Shown here: positions 1-8,419 of the stretch, in pieces | How positions within the stretch are numbered: the first letter of the stretch is position 1 | Layout of the letters: each line of letters starts with the position of its first letter | Assembly (NCBI GenBank): GCA_025603075.1 | Contig: MU626520.1 | Coordinates: forward strand, 1 to 24,357 | DNA: 24,357 nucleotides | Origin: Neoconidiobolus thromboides FSU 785 | Lineage: Eukaryota > Entomophthoromycota > Entomophthoromycetes > Entomophthorales > Neoconidiobolaceae | Direction: 5' to 3' | Notes under the pieces: generated by a model | The model's database searches: none | Told to the model about the DNA's origin: nothing | The model's input: the letters and a program-made list of their open reading frames with translations, nothing else | Program-made: the position numbers and the translations under genes

Positions 1-1211
1 AATATGGTACTGATATGAAGATTCGGGGAGTTAATTTAGGTGGTTGGTTAGTACCTGAGCCTTTCATTGTCCCTTCTATTTTTGAAGATCATGTTAATGA
101 AGGAGTAGTAGATGAATGGACATTATGTTCAACTATAGGAAAGCAAAAATGTAGTGAGAGATTATTAAACCATTACGATACCTGGGTAACTGAAGATGAT
201 ATAAAAACAATAGCTAATGCTGGATTAAATCATGTACGTATACCTATTGGATATTGGCAATTTGATATACAAGATAACGAACCCTTTATTTATGGAGGTT
301 GGAAATATTTACTACGTGGTATTCAATGGTGTAGAAAATATGGAATAAGAGTAATGATTGATTTTCATGCAGCACCAGGTTCACAGAATGGATGGAATCA
401 TTCTGGACGACAAGGAGAGATTCGATTTTTAAATAAGAATTATACAGAGTCTCCAGAATACGTTGAAAGATTCCTTGGTATTGTATTAGATGTAGTGAGA
501 TATTTTGATCAAGATGAATTTAAAAATGTAGTTACTCAAATTGGTGTATTAAATGAACCAGCTATTTATAAAACGGATCAAGCATTGACCTTAGAATTCT
601 ACAAAAATAGTTTCAACGAAATAAGAAAAATTAATTCTAATAGAGATACTATGCCTTTATTAATTTATCATGAAGGTTTTCTAGGTTTATCTAAATGGGA
701 AGGTACAATGCCTTCAGATAAATTCCCTAAGGTGGTTTTAGATTCACATAACTATATTATATTTGATCAAAATTTAATAACAAAACCTTTAAATGAAATC
801 AATAACTTTCCTTGTGATGCATGGGTCCAAGATTTCAAAAAATCAATGACCAATTTTGGTATGACAATGTGCGGTGAGTTCTCCGTAGCTACTAATGATT
901 GTGGCAAATGGTTGAATGGTATAAAGTTAGGATCTCGTTATGATGGTACTTTTGAATCCGATAAACCAGCTTGTCCAACATGTACATGTAAAGGTAAAGA
1001 AGATTATTCAAAGTATAGCCAACAAGATAAAGAATATTTAAAAACATTTGCTGAAAAACAAATGAGTGCATTTGAATCTGGGATTGGTTGGTACTTTTGG
1101 AATTTTAAAACGGAGAATCATGTCAATCCAGATTGGGACTACTTTCTAGGTTTAAAGGAAGGTTGGTTACCAAAAGATGCTAATAAGAGAACTTATTCTT
1201 GTGCTTCTTAA
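1..1211 (+). CDS. GH5 (subfamily 9-like) exo-beta-1,3-glucanase, 5' partial
   Basis: Glycoside hydrolase family 5 enzyme of the fungal Exg1 type, which releases glucose from beta-1,3-glucan in cell-wall remodelling. The frame is open to the window edge: four codons (Y-G-T-D) precede the first visible Met at 15, and family members have sequence there. The N-terminus, and any signal peptide, therefore lie outside the window. Counting from Met 15 (398 codons): RGVNLGGWL at 4-12, the acid/base Glu181 in VLNEP, the nucleophile Glu288 in CGEFS, HNY near 245-247, and a late WYFWNFKTE block. A Cys-rich loop (C320, C323, C325) falls where related enzymes have a variable disulfide loop. No intron is needed in the visible part. 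An AATAAA lies 26 nt after the stop. Family assignment is firm; substrate and location are inferred. Confidence 0.9.
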   Translation, partial: YGTDMKIRGVNLGGWLVPEPFIVPSIFEDHVNEGVVDEWTLCSTIGKQKCSERLLNHYDTWVTEDDIKTIANAGLNHVRIPIGYWQFDIQDNEPFIYGGWKYLLRGIQWCRKYGIRVMIDFHAAPGSQNGWNHSGRQGEIRFLNKNYTESPEYVERFLGIVLDVVRYFDQDEFKNVVTQIGVLNEPAIYKTDQALTLEFYKNSFNEIRKINSNRDTMPLLIYHEGFLGLSKWEGTMPSDKFPKVVLDSHNYIIFDQNLITKPLNEINNFPCDAWVQDFKKSMTNFGMTMCGEFSVATNDCGKWLNGIKLGSRYDGTFESDKPACPTCTCKGKEDYSKYSQQDKEYLKTFAEKQMSAFESGIGWYFWNFKTENHVNPDWDYFLGLKEGWLPKDANKRTYSCAS

Positions 1212-1236
1212 AAAATATACATTTTCTTATATTATC

Positions 1237-1242
1237 AATAAA
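1237..1242 (+). promoter_or_regulatory. Candidate polyadenylation signal of the GH5 gene
   Basis: Exact AATAAA 26 nt downstream of the glucanase stop codon, in AT-rich sequence, on the same strand as the gene. Position and motif suit a 3' end signal, although AATAAA is frequent by chance in DNA of this composition. Confidence 0.4.
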
Positions 1243-1345
1243 GTTATATTATTTTATTACCTTATCTTAATTTATAAAATTATTTTGTATCTATTCAAAA
1301 CTTGTCTAAAAAACTTAAAGAACGGAAAAGCTTGCTTATTCAGTC

Positions 1346-1351
1346 AAAAAA
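1346..1351 (-). terminator. Pol III terminator of tRNA-Ser
   Basis: Run of six A on the + strand, giving TTTTTT on the minus strand about 15 nt past the 3' end of the tRNA-Ser gene. This is the expected RNA polymerase III stop. Confidence 0.6.
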
Positions 1352-1366
1352 GTTACCTGTCGGATA

Positions 1367-1448
1367 CGACACCTGCAGGATTTGAACCTGCGCGGGGAAA
1401 CCCCATGAGCTTTCTAGGCTCACGCCTTAACCGCTCGGCCAAAGTGTC
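1367..1448 (-). tRNA. tRNA-Ser (anticodon AGA)
   Basis: The minus strand folds into an 82-nt class II tRNA. The acceptor stem GACACTT pairs with AGGTGTC (one T-G wobble) and is followed by discriminator G73, as expected for serine. The D-arm contains GGCCGAGCGGTTAAGGC. The anticodon stem TGAGC/GCTCA closes loop CTAGAAA, giving anticodon AGA (+ strand 1413-1415), which reads UCU/UCC after A34 deamination. The long variable arm is GGGG-TTT-CCCC and the T-loop is GGTTCAAATCC. There is no intron, and CCA is not encoded, as in eukaryotes. Confidence 0.96.
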
Positions 1449-1786
1449 CTATTACAGTTTTGTTTAATAAAAAATGTATAAATAAATCATAAATACGTAA
1501 CACCTATTATCAGTGAATAGAAGGATAACTATACTATTATCAAATTAATAGTTTAAAATAAAGTTTAACGATAGAAAATAATCAAGTTATAGTTAAAACA
1601 AGGATGAGATATAATCCATGCTCAAAAAAAGGTAATAAATAACAATAACAATTTAATAATACAAGATCCACTTTAAATTTCTAAAACAACGAAAGGAGAA
1701 ATAGAAAATTTCAAAGGATGAAAGAAATAGGGAGATAAAGGAAGACTCGATTTTAAAAAATAGTAATCCCAGTTTGATATTTCAAA
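1449..1786. other. Intergenic, no gene seen
   Basis: AT-rich spacer between tRNA-Ser and the 3' end of the CLASP-like gene. It would hold the tRNA upstream flank and the 3' UTR of the minus-strand gene. No open frame of note, repeat or RNA structure was recognised. Confidence 0.6.
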
Positions 1787-3001
1787 CTATTCTTTTACAA
1801 TGTTACAATTTTTCTTTTTAATTGGGGAATTGAATAGAATCTCTTCCAATCGAGGTGGAAGCTGATGATATAATAACCATTCATTATCTAGTGTAGAAGT
1901 GTCATCCTTATTTACAAGAGTAAGCTCTGGTTCCCCATTTACTTTTAGCGATCTCCTATCTTGTGTGATTGTCAAAGGTCCGTTATTTTGGTTTAATTGA
2001 TTATGGGAATTACTTTTAACTTTGGTTGGTGTTGTATAATTAAAGATATCAGGAACTTTCTTCACTCGTTGGGAAAAATCCTGTGGTTTTGAACCGAAAA
2101 TATCTACATCTTGTCGTCTTATTATGGTGGGTGTTTTTATTAATATGGGGTTAAAGCGGGAGTGGAGGCGTTGTTTTGGCTTGTTATTGAAATCAAACAT
2201 AGAGGTTAGATTATCTTTGTATTCCTCCTTGTTAGGTTGAAGTCTCTGATCAATAGGCAAGTTGAGTAATAAAGAAGATGGATTATAAGGTCGAAGTAAA
2301 TAAGGTTTAATTAACTTAATTTGTGGTAAACTATTTAAATTTAACAATATATTTTTTGGAAAATAAGATTGAAATTTCATAGCATCTATTGAATTTAATT
2401 GATAATAATTATAATAAATTAATTTAGCCAAATATCTTACAATTTCATTATTGTCTATTAAACCTTTTTTTAGATAATTAATTACATTTTCCCTGTATTG
2501 TTTGATGTTTTGTTGAGTTAACTTATAAACTATTAAATCTATTAATGAGGATATAAAACATCGAGCTTGACCATCATATAAACTAAATTTATTTAATAAT
2601 ATAGTAAAGATTGATGAGTGATTACAATTATTAATCAAAACAGTTAATGTTTGATAACTTTTTTTATGCAATTCTTTGTGTTGTCGTACTAGATATCCTT
2701 TTAACCAAGGAACAACTATTGTTATAAAAGGCTCAAATAACTCTTTTGTTATCTCAACAAATGAAATAATAAAATTACAAACAGCTTTATTAATTGTAAA
2801 ATGGGAATTATTGAAACTCATTTCTATTATATTTTTCAATTCTATTGTTTGATTTATAAAATTACTATCAATTGATTTATAATTGGATAAATTAACGGAT
2901 AGATCAGATAATATTGTGACACATTGTCGCCATGTTTTTTGATTAATATGTTGATTAAATTGCCGATTAACATTTTTGATAAGGATATCTAATCCGGACA
3001 T
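1787..3001 (-). CDS. CLASP N-terminal/TOG-like HEAT-repeat protein, single domain
   Basis: Intronless 404-aa protein. The start is taken at the ATG whose first base is 3001; a TTG two codons upstream is not a plausible eukaryotic start. Residues ~1-215 are helical repeats with a CLASP_N/TOG pattern: a W-R-Q-C helix near 25, an L-F-E-P-F segment, a VPWLKGYLVRQ helix, a Q-A-R-C-F-I helix, then a K-G-L-I-D-N-N-E-I-V-R-Y-L-A-K helix with spacing like the D-x-x-x-x-V-R segment of CLASP TOG domains. Residues ~220-404 are Asn/Pro/Lys-rich and probably disordered. CLASPs use TOG domains to bind tubulin and stabilise microtubules, but known ones are much longer and carry several TOGs. Family call is by pattern only; it could be another ARM/HEAT protein. 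Confidence 0.6.
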   Translation of the reverse strand: MSGLDILIKNVNRQFNQHINQKTWRQCVTILSDLSVNLSNYKSIDSNFINQTIELKNIIEMSFNNSHFTINKAVCNFIISFVEITKELFEPFITIVVPWLKGYLVRQHKELHKKSYQTLTVLINNCNHSSIFTILLNKFSLYDGQARCFISSLIDLIVYKLTQQNIKQYRENVINYLKKGLIDNNEIVRYLAKLIYYNYYQLNSIDAMKFQSYFPKNILLNLNSLPQIKLIKPYLLRPYNPSSLLLNLPIDQRLQPNKEEYKDNLTSMFDFNNKPKQRLHSRFNPILIKTPTIIRRQDVDIFGSKPQDFSQRVKKVPDIFNYTTPTKVKSNSHNQLNQNNGPLTITQDRRSLKVNGEPELTLVNKDDTSTLDNEWLLYHQLPPRLEEILFNSPIKKKNCNIVKE

Positions 3002-3515
3002 GACCAATATTTAGAGTTATGTATTTTATTTAAATGCTAAATAAGCAAAAAAAGGTTATTCATAAATTATTAAAATTCTCATTATCTTTACTCTAAGTTA
3101 TGTTAGTATCAAATTAAAATTAACTTGGATTTTTAGAACCAATTAGAAACGATCTAATAAACCATGTTTATGAATTCACTCGTAAAGAAAGCTACTATAC
3201 TCTTAAGTAGTAGACCTATCTTATTTTTCTAATATTTCTCTCTTACTATTTCTACTTTATTAAAGTAATTATCAAACTAAAATCAAGTTAATGTTTAACT
3301 TTTAGTAGTTTTATCTGTAGAAAAGTGTCAAAGAATACGTTTATTGAAGTGACTTTCGAGTTTAAAGTAAAGAAAAATCAAGTTGTTAATAACATAAGTA
3401 AATAGGACAAAGGAAGTCAGCCCTACTTTTCAACTTTTGAAAAAAACGACAAACTACAATAAACATATTTTATTACAATAAAAACACTAACGAATACTGT
3501 AAATTGAATACTGAT
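3002..3515. other. Intergenic, no gene seen
   Basis: Spacer between two minus-strand genes: promoter side of the CLASP-like gene and 3' flank of the F-box gene. AT-rich with scattered homopolymer runs. A weak inverted repeat (CTACT/AGTAG near 3192-3213) is too short to interpret. Nothing else supported. Confidence 0.6.
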
Positions 3516-4844
3516 TTACTCTAACTTAAGCCAATCTATCATTGGATTTCTTATGATATCATTATAAGGTCCATCATCTCTATCAGGAGCAATAAATAAC
3601 AGTGGAGTATCATATTTATAATTAGTATTCTGATTTGTTTTTATAATAGCAAAATTATTAATAATAACAATTTCAAGGTTTGGAAATATAGATAAAAAAC
3701 ATTTGAATGTTTTAAGTGACTCATGTAAGCCTTCAATTTCAATTTTTTTTATAAATTTACATTCATTGATTTTACTAGCAACAATAGAATCAATAAATAA
3801 TTCTCTAGCTTTAATATCAAATTTCTCAATATAAATTTTATGAACATTCGATAATAACGATATAAAATTTAATAATTCAATTGATAATTTTTTAATGTAA
3901 ATTTCTTTTAAGGTTGTTAGTTTCATAAACTCATTAAATTGCGCTTTTGAATTAAGGTGACCTAAAGTAGTAACATTGCTATCTTGTATTAACTTCATAT
4001 TACTAATCCCGCTATCATCTACTTCAAAAAGGCTACCTGAAAAATCCACTAACTCAACACTTTTTAATTTCTTTAAATTTCCAAAACAAGTAATATCAAA
4101 GTCATTAAATTCTCCACGAACTTGTAATTTTAAATTGGAAATAAAATTGAAGTTAGGGTTGAACTCAGCTGGAGTAGCAATAATATCAGTAGTCTCCATC
4201 TGTAATAACTTTAACTTAGTAAACTCAATTTTAATTCTATCTAATCCATCAAGATCTAAATAATCAAAAGAATACAGTTTAAATGACTGTAATTTAGTTG
4301 AATTAAGATATTGAACTACATCTTTAATTATTATATCATCTCCGATGATTTCAAATGTATCAATTTGATTCAAATAATCTTTGAATAATCCTAATGATTC
4401 TAGATAATAAATGGAACTTATTGATATCTTTTTTAAGTTTGGTAATTTAATTTTTATTCTTAGTTTATTGTCCTTTCTGCCATTACTACTACCAATGTTA
4501 CTTTTATCCTCACTATCGTTATCATCCTCCTCATTAAAATCATCAAACTGTCTTTCATAAGCTAATGAAATCAAATTTGGACAAATATTAACAATACCAA
4601 AATTATTATTTCCAATATTAATATGCTTCATCAAAGAACCATAGTTCTCAATAAATTTTTGTTGATAGTTAATATATTTACCAACATAATAAACTGAATA
4701 AGTTAAATTATATTTGATAATATAATTGATAACTTTAAATAAATATTTGTTTAGAAATCTGTAATTGAATAACTCTTCTGAGTTAAGCTGTTTGAAGATT
4801 GCTTCTAATAGGATGTCTGGTAATTCATCGAATCTCAATGGCAT
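3516..4844 (-). CDS. F-box protein with leucine-rich C-terminal region
   Basis: Intronless 442-aa protein. Residues ~3-45 form an F-box: LPDILLEAIFKQL followed by a Leu/Phe/Tyr-rich helix pair. In SCF ubiquitin ligases this domain binds Skp1. Residues 101-114 are an acidic Asp/Glu/Asn run, a probable flexible linker. Residues ~130-400 show irregular leucine-rich repeat units (for example L-x-x-L-K-K-I-x-I, L-x-S-F-K-L, L-K-L-L-Q-M, L-K-S-V-E-L), as in the substrate-recognition part of LRR-type F-box proteins. The start ATG (first base 4844) gives the F-box at the extreme N-terminus, as usual. Substrate unknown. Such genes are often expanded, fast-evolving families in early-diverging fungi, so this copy need not be conserved. 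Confidence 0.75.
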   Translation of the reverse strand: MPLRFDELPDILLEAIFKQLNSEELFNYRFLNKYLFKVINYIIKYNLTYSVYYVGKYINYQQKFIENYGSLMKHINIGNNNFGIVNICPNLISLAYERQFDDFNEEDDNDSEDKSNIGSSNGRKDNKLRIKIKLPNLKKISISSIYYLESLGLFKDYLNQIDTFEIIGDDIIIKDVVQYLNSTKLQSFKLYSFDYLDLDGLDRIKIEFTKLKLLQMETTDIIATPAEFNPNFNFISNLKLQVRGEFNDFDITCFGNLKKLKSVELVDFSGSLFEVDDSGISNMKLIQDSNVTTLGHLNSKAQFNEFMKLTTLKEIYIKKLSIELLNFISLLSNVHKIYIEKFDIKARELFIDSIVASKINECKFIKKIEIEGLHESLKTFKCFLSIFPNLEIVIINNFAIIKTNQNTNYKYDTPLLFIAPDRDDGPYNDIIRNPMIDWLKLE

Positions 4845-5023
4845 ATTGAAATTCTATTAAAAAAGAAAGGAAGTTGATATTCTTTTTAGATTTGAATTGT
4901 TTGAAAATATTGATAAATTGTTGCAGAATTTAACCTCATTTGCAAAATAAACACAGTTTTTTTCAAAGATTGAAATTATCCAATAATTCCTTTTAAAATG
5001 AAAATGGCTTCAAAAAAGAACAA

Positions 5024-5117
5024 ATGGGGATGTATTTTTGTGTTTAAGAATTTTACTAGTTAATTTTCCGCTTAAATAGCACTTGAAAAATAATGAAACC
5101 AAAAGAAATACTCCCAT
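5024..5117 (+). repeat. Solo ~94-bp repeat unit (copy A), MITE-like
   Basis: Runs from ATGGGGATG to CTCCCAT. Its first ~35 bases, including the run TTTAAGAATTTTACTA, are identical to both arms of the 7103-7525 element, and the rest is clearly similar. The ends form a short imperfect inverted repeat (ATGGGGATGT against ATGGGAGTAT). It lies 3' of the protease gene and upstream of the F-box gene. An open frame read through it on the minus strand is a by-product of the repeat. Confidence 0.8.
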
Positions 5118-5434
5118 ATTTTGATCAATTTTCTCTAAATTTATTGTGTTTACATGTATATATAATAAAATATTTTCTACGTCAAAAGTTATTAATATCA
5201 TCAAAACTGTGGTCTTTATTTTTCGATAAAAATTAATTCATTTTACTATAACCAACCTATTAGAAAGACATTAAAATAAACAGCTAAGTTATATTGTCTC
5301 AATACGATTTGAGGGATCATATTTAAATATTTTATTAACACTATAGAAGGTTATACTATATAACTGATTCTAGACTATTTTCTATTTTATTGAACTTTAT
5401 AAATTTTTTAATTTTTAAGATATTTTTTATTAAC

Positions 5435-6436
5435 TTATCTAACATATTGTTGAATCCATTGAGCATAAGTATTAACACGAGCAAACACAGAAGGAAAGTC
5501 AGGATTAAGACATCTTAAATCTTTGACAAAGGAAGTAACACCAATGATAGTATTTCCAATAACAAGTGGACCTCCAGAATCGCCTTGACAAACAGCCGAA
5601 CGACCTTCACGATAACCAGCACATAAGTGATGAGGTTTAGATAAACCTTGATAAGCAGCATTACAAGAATCAAAAGAATAGACGGGAAGGTTAGCTTCTT
5701 GAAGTTGAGAAGCTAACCTTTGTTGATCATTTGGGTCTACTCTACCCCAACCTGCAAATCGTGTTGAACTACCCTCACGATCCCCTGTATTTTGTGTATC
5801 AATTTGGTAGAAATTACGTCCACTAACTGGGGTTGATAATTTCCAAATAGCAACATCATATTGAATATAACCGCCAGAGCTATAATTGGGATGTTTAATG
5901 ATTTGGCTTACTCGATGTTCGGTATATGGACCATCTGGTCCATTTTGAGCTTGGCCTTGGCCTTGGCCTTGTTGTGGCTGTTGTGGCTGCTGTTGCTCTT
6001 CTTGTGGCCATCCCGGTTGTTGTTGCTGCTCTTCTTCTTGTGGCCACCATGGTTGTTGCTGTTGTTGCTGTTCACCACCCCACCATGGTTGTTCTCCTTC
6101 TTGTTCACCACCCCACCATTGACGTCTTTGAAGGTTTCCACCACCGTATGCCCAAACAGAAACAGAATTTGGAGAAACTTCGGAACAATGAGAAGCTGTT
6201 AATACAGTATTAGCATTGAGAAGAGCACCACCACACGAATGTCCACCGTTAACACGTAATGAAACTAAGGATGGATAGTTGGCCCATGAACCAGTAGAGC
6301 CATTGATAATTCTATTAGTCGGAGCATTATCAGATTTTGTGGAGTTTTTATCGGCTGGTGCAGCTTGTGTTGAAGTAGCTAAAGTAGCTATAAAAAAGAG
6401 CTCAAATGCTCTGATTAAAATATCCTTTTGTACCAT
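5435..6436 (-). CDS. Secreted chymotrypsin-fold (S1) serine protease with Trp/Gln/Glu-rich insertion
   Basis: Intronless 333-aa preproprotease. Residues 1-25 look like a signal peptide (hydrophobic core near 11-22, A-x-A-like end). A short propeptide ends at Arg42, before mature IING (43-46). Catalytic triad: His83 in TASHC, Asp194 in YDVAIWKL, Ser287 in GDSGGP. The six cysteines fit the three core disulfides (C68-C84, C258-C272, C283-C309). Residues ~103-170 insert W-W-G-G-E-Q, P-Q-E-E and poly-Gln/Gly-Gln repeats between His83 and Asp194, where most S1 proteases have a short loop. Pocket positions read Ala (189), Val (216) and Ser (226), unlike trypsin's Asp/Gly/Gly. Secreted S1 proteases are typical of fungi that feed on animals or decaying protein; the role is inferred. 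Confidence 0.93.
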   Translation of the reverse strand: MVQKDILIRAFELFFIATLATSTQAAPADKNSTKSDNAPTNRIINGSTGSWANYPSLVSLRVNGGHSCGGALLNANTVLTASHCSEVSPNSVSVWAYGGGNLQRRQWWGGEQEGEQPWWGGEQQQQQQPWWPQEEEQQQQPGWPQEEQQQPQQPQQGQGQGQAQNGPDGPYTEHRVSQIIKHPNYSSGGYIQYDVAIWKLSTPVSGRNFYQIDTQNTGDREGSSTRFAGWGRVDPNDQQRLASQLQEANLPVYSFDSCNAAYQGLSKPHHLCAGYREGRSAVCQGDSGGPLVIGNTIIGVTSFVKDLRCLNPDFPSVFARVNTYAQWIQQYVR

Positions 6437-6490
6437 TTTAATTTAGTATCAAACTTAACTATATAATGATTACAGTTGGGCATCCTTCCC

Positions 6491-6497
6491 TTATATA
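6491..6497 (-). promoter_or_regulatory. TATA-box candidate for the serine protease gene
   Basis: Reads TATATAA on the minus strand, 55-61 bp upstream of the protease ATG, inside an otherwise GC-richer patch (GGGAAGGATG on the minus strand just downstream). Distance and motif suit a core promoter with a short 5' UTR. Confidence 0.5.
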
Positions 6498-7102
6498 CTG
6501 TTTATGATTCTACTTTTACATAATATTAGACACTATCATTTTATATTTATCATAAAGTAATGTGAATATTCGTAAGCAGTTCCAGATCCAATGAAGATTC
6601 TTCCAAAAGTGTATTTAAAGTTTAATTAAAAAAAATAATGGTGGCGAGATTTATTAAATCTGGGACTTTAAAAAGGAGTAAAAAAATAATAGTAAGAAAA
6701 GAATATTAAAAAAGATATCAGGGCACTAATAATAAATTAATAAAGTATATATTAATAGTAAGGAATAAAATAAAGGCTTAATTGCTTATTTACCAGGTTA
6801 AGTAGTTCTATCTTATTAAACTTTATTTATTTTGATTTAATGTAGAGAATATTAATGCAATGACTCAACTTAAATTCGATTTACTTATCAATTTTATTTA
6901 TTGCAAAAGATAAATTAAACATAAACGTTATACAAATATTCTTTTCGAGAAATTGAATGGGAAAAGCTATAACTTTAATTTAGAAAATAAAAAATAATTA
7001 TATATATTATTCAGTTTTTACTTTTTTAATTTTTCATTTAATTTTATAAATTTTTAATATGAGTCAAAATTAGAAAATATTGTTCCAAATTTTAGGCTAG
7101 CT
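6498..7102. other. Intergenic, no gene seen
   Basis: Very AT-rich sequence upstream of the protease gene, up to the palindromic element. Probably holds the rest of the protease promoter. No coding frame, tRNA or ordered repeat recognised. Confidence 0.6.
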
Positions 7103-7525
7103 TTTAAATATCATATGGGGATGTATTTTTGTGTTTAAGAATTTTACTAACAAATTTTCCGCTCAAATAGCGCTTAAAAAATGGAAGAAATAATGAAGTT
7201 AAAAAAAACACTCCCATATATTTAAACCTTTATATATGAATTTGAAAAAATTAGTAGAATATCTAAATTCAATTGTTTATACTATTTCTTACTACATGTT
7301 TTTTTAGTATATCTTTAAAAATATTAAATTATATAAATTCAGTTAATTCGCCTTTAAAAAACAACACCACTAATTTAATAAATAATTTAAATATAATTTA
7401 CCAAAGTTATATTAGGGGTATTTTTTTGGCTTCATTACTTTTTCCATTTTTTGAGCATTATCTGAGTGGAAAAATTCTTAGTAAAATTCTTAAACACAAA
7501 AATACATCCCCATATGATATTTAAA
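7103..7525. mobile_element. Palindromic MITE-like element (two inverted ~103-bp repeat units)
   Basis: The left arm (unit at 7115-7217) and right arm (unit at 7412-7513, inverted) are near-identical over their outer ~45 bases and similar throughout, separated by ~194 bp of AT-rich sequence with no coding potential. The inverted match extends outward through ATATCAT to TTTAAA on both sides. Candidate target duplications are ambiguous because the flanks are palindromic AT (TTTTAAAT left, ATTTAAAT right). No transposase lies nearby, so if mobile it is non-autonomous. Transcripts could fold into a ~100-bp hairpin. A frame across the right arm matches a frame from copy A only because of shared repeat sequence. 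Confidence 0.75.
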
Positions 7526-8046
7526 TAAAATTAACAATTTAAGTAAAAACGTTTTATATATAATGCAAAAAGTAATACTATGCTTTAACAAAGCTAAGTT
7601 TGCTAACAATGATAAATAAAATGGTTATTATAATGATAGTTCTAAAAATAATTGGATTTATTTTCAGTTAAATTGAGTTTTGCAACATTAATAATTTATA
7701 AATTAACCTTTTGATAATATCAAAAATAATTAGAAAGTTATTTCTGTCCAAAGTCAAGTTGTATTGTTATTTTATGTATGAAAATTTAAATTAGTAAATA
7801 AAGTGATATTGCTATTTATTAAAGTAACTTTAAGAGTTTTTCAATAGAAATAAAAGGAAAAACTTGCTGTTTTAAATAACTTAACTTAAATGAGTGTTGG
7901 TGACTAATATATAGGGTAATAAACTTAATATTTTAAATATCAGTATATTATATTTAACATGCATTTACACTTTCTCTAAAAAAGTTTTTAGTAGTAAAAC
8001 ATTATAAGGCTTTAGCCTTCCTTAATATCTTAAAAACTAAATTGAG

Positions 8047-8096
8047 GATCACTTAAAAGTTTTAGAAGTGGTACGGGAATAAAAAGGTAAGTGATC
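8047..8096. repeat. 50-bp sequence bounded by perfect 9-bp inverted repeats
   Basis: GATCACTTA at 8047-8055 is exactly complementary to TAAGTGATC at 8088-8096, leaving a 32-nt interior. It could be the ends of a tiny transposon relic, a stem-loop or a protein-binding palindrome. Nothing in the sequence decides between these. Confidence 0.4.
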
Positions 8097-8242
8097 ATAA
8101 TTCTGTGATTAATAAAAGATACTCTAGTTCAAGAGTTTGATTCGATTCAGCTTTGTGTAGATCAATGAAAATAATTTAGTTTGTAGAAATAAGAAATGGT
8201 AATATATTTTGAATTTAAACATTTCTCTGGTTGATAGCATTT

Positions 8243-8255
8243 AAAAAATGCAAAA
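8243..8255 (-). terminator. Pol III terminator region of tRNA-Arg
   Basis: On the minus strand, TTTT (8252-8255) and then TTTTTT (8243-8248) follow the tRNA 3' end by 10-23 nt: a main terminator and a back-up. Confidence 0.6.
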
Positions 8256-8265
8256 GAATCTATTG

Positions 8266-8338
8266 CACTCCCTGCGGGACTCGAACCCGCAATCCTCAGA
8301 TTAGAAGTCTGATGCCTTATCCATTGGGCCAAGGGAGC
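8266..8338 (-). tRNA. tRNA-Arg (anticodon UCU)
   Basis: The minus strand gives a 73-nt class I tRNA. The acceptor stem GCTCCCT pairs with AGGGAGT, with a G1-U72 wobble closing it, and G73 is the discriminator. The D-arm region reads TGGCCCAATGGATAAGGC. The anticodon stem TCAGA/TCTGA closes loop CTTCTAA, giving anticodon TCT (+ strand 8303-8305), which reads AGA, a codon used often in these AT-rich genes. The T-arm is GCGGG-TTCGAGT-CCCGC. No intron, no encoded CCA. Confidence 0.96.
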
Positions 8339-8419
8339 TATTATATATCAGCAACTTATTAAGAAAGTATATAAATAATTAAGTAATAAATTAAATAAGT
8401 CATCATGAAATAGTAAACT

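Larger units (their letters stand above)
7526..8265. other. Intergenic, with one inverted repeat
   Basis: AT-rich spacer without a recognisable gene. It holds the 9-bp inverted repeat at 8047-8096 and a short stem AAGGCT-TT-AGCCTT at 8006-8019. The end nearest the tRNA carries its Pol III terminator. Confidence 0.5.

Noticed and set aside
1177-1467. 96-codon + strand frame across the tRNA-Ser region
   Set aside because: It overlaps the end of the glucanase and reads antisense through a tRNA gene; no domain.
3002-3007. Two-codon TTG-started extension of the CLASP-like protein
   Set aside because: Non-ATG start; the ATG at 3001 follows two codons later.
3976-4263. 95-codon + strand frame inside the F-box gene
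   Set aside because: Antisense to a well-supported coding region; no independent signal.
5010-5204. 64-codon minus frame sharing a Y-L-S-G-K..K-I-L-K-H-K-N-T-S-P string with another frame
   Set aside because: The shared peptide comes from repeat copy A read in one frame. The repeat is non-coding in its other copies.
5861-6213. Three further long frames over the protease insertion (two +, one -)
   Set aside because: Low-complexity repeats leave several frames open; all are shadows of the protease.
7273-7524. 83-codon + frame with the same shared peptide
   Set aside because: Created by the right arm of the palindromic element; not a gene.
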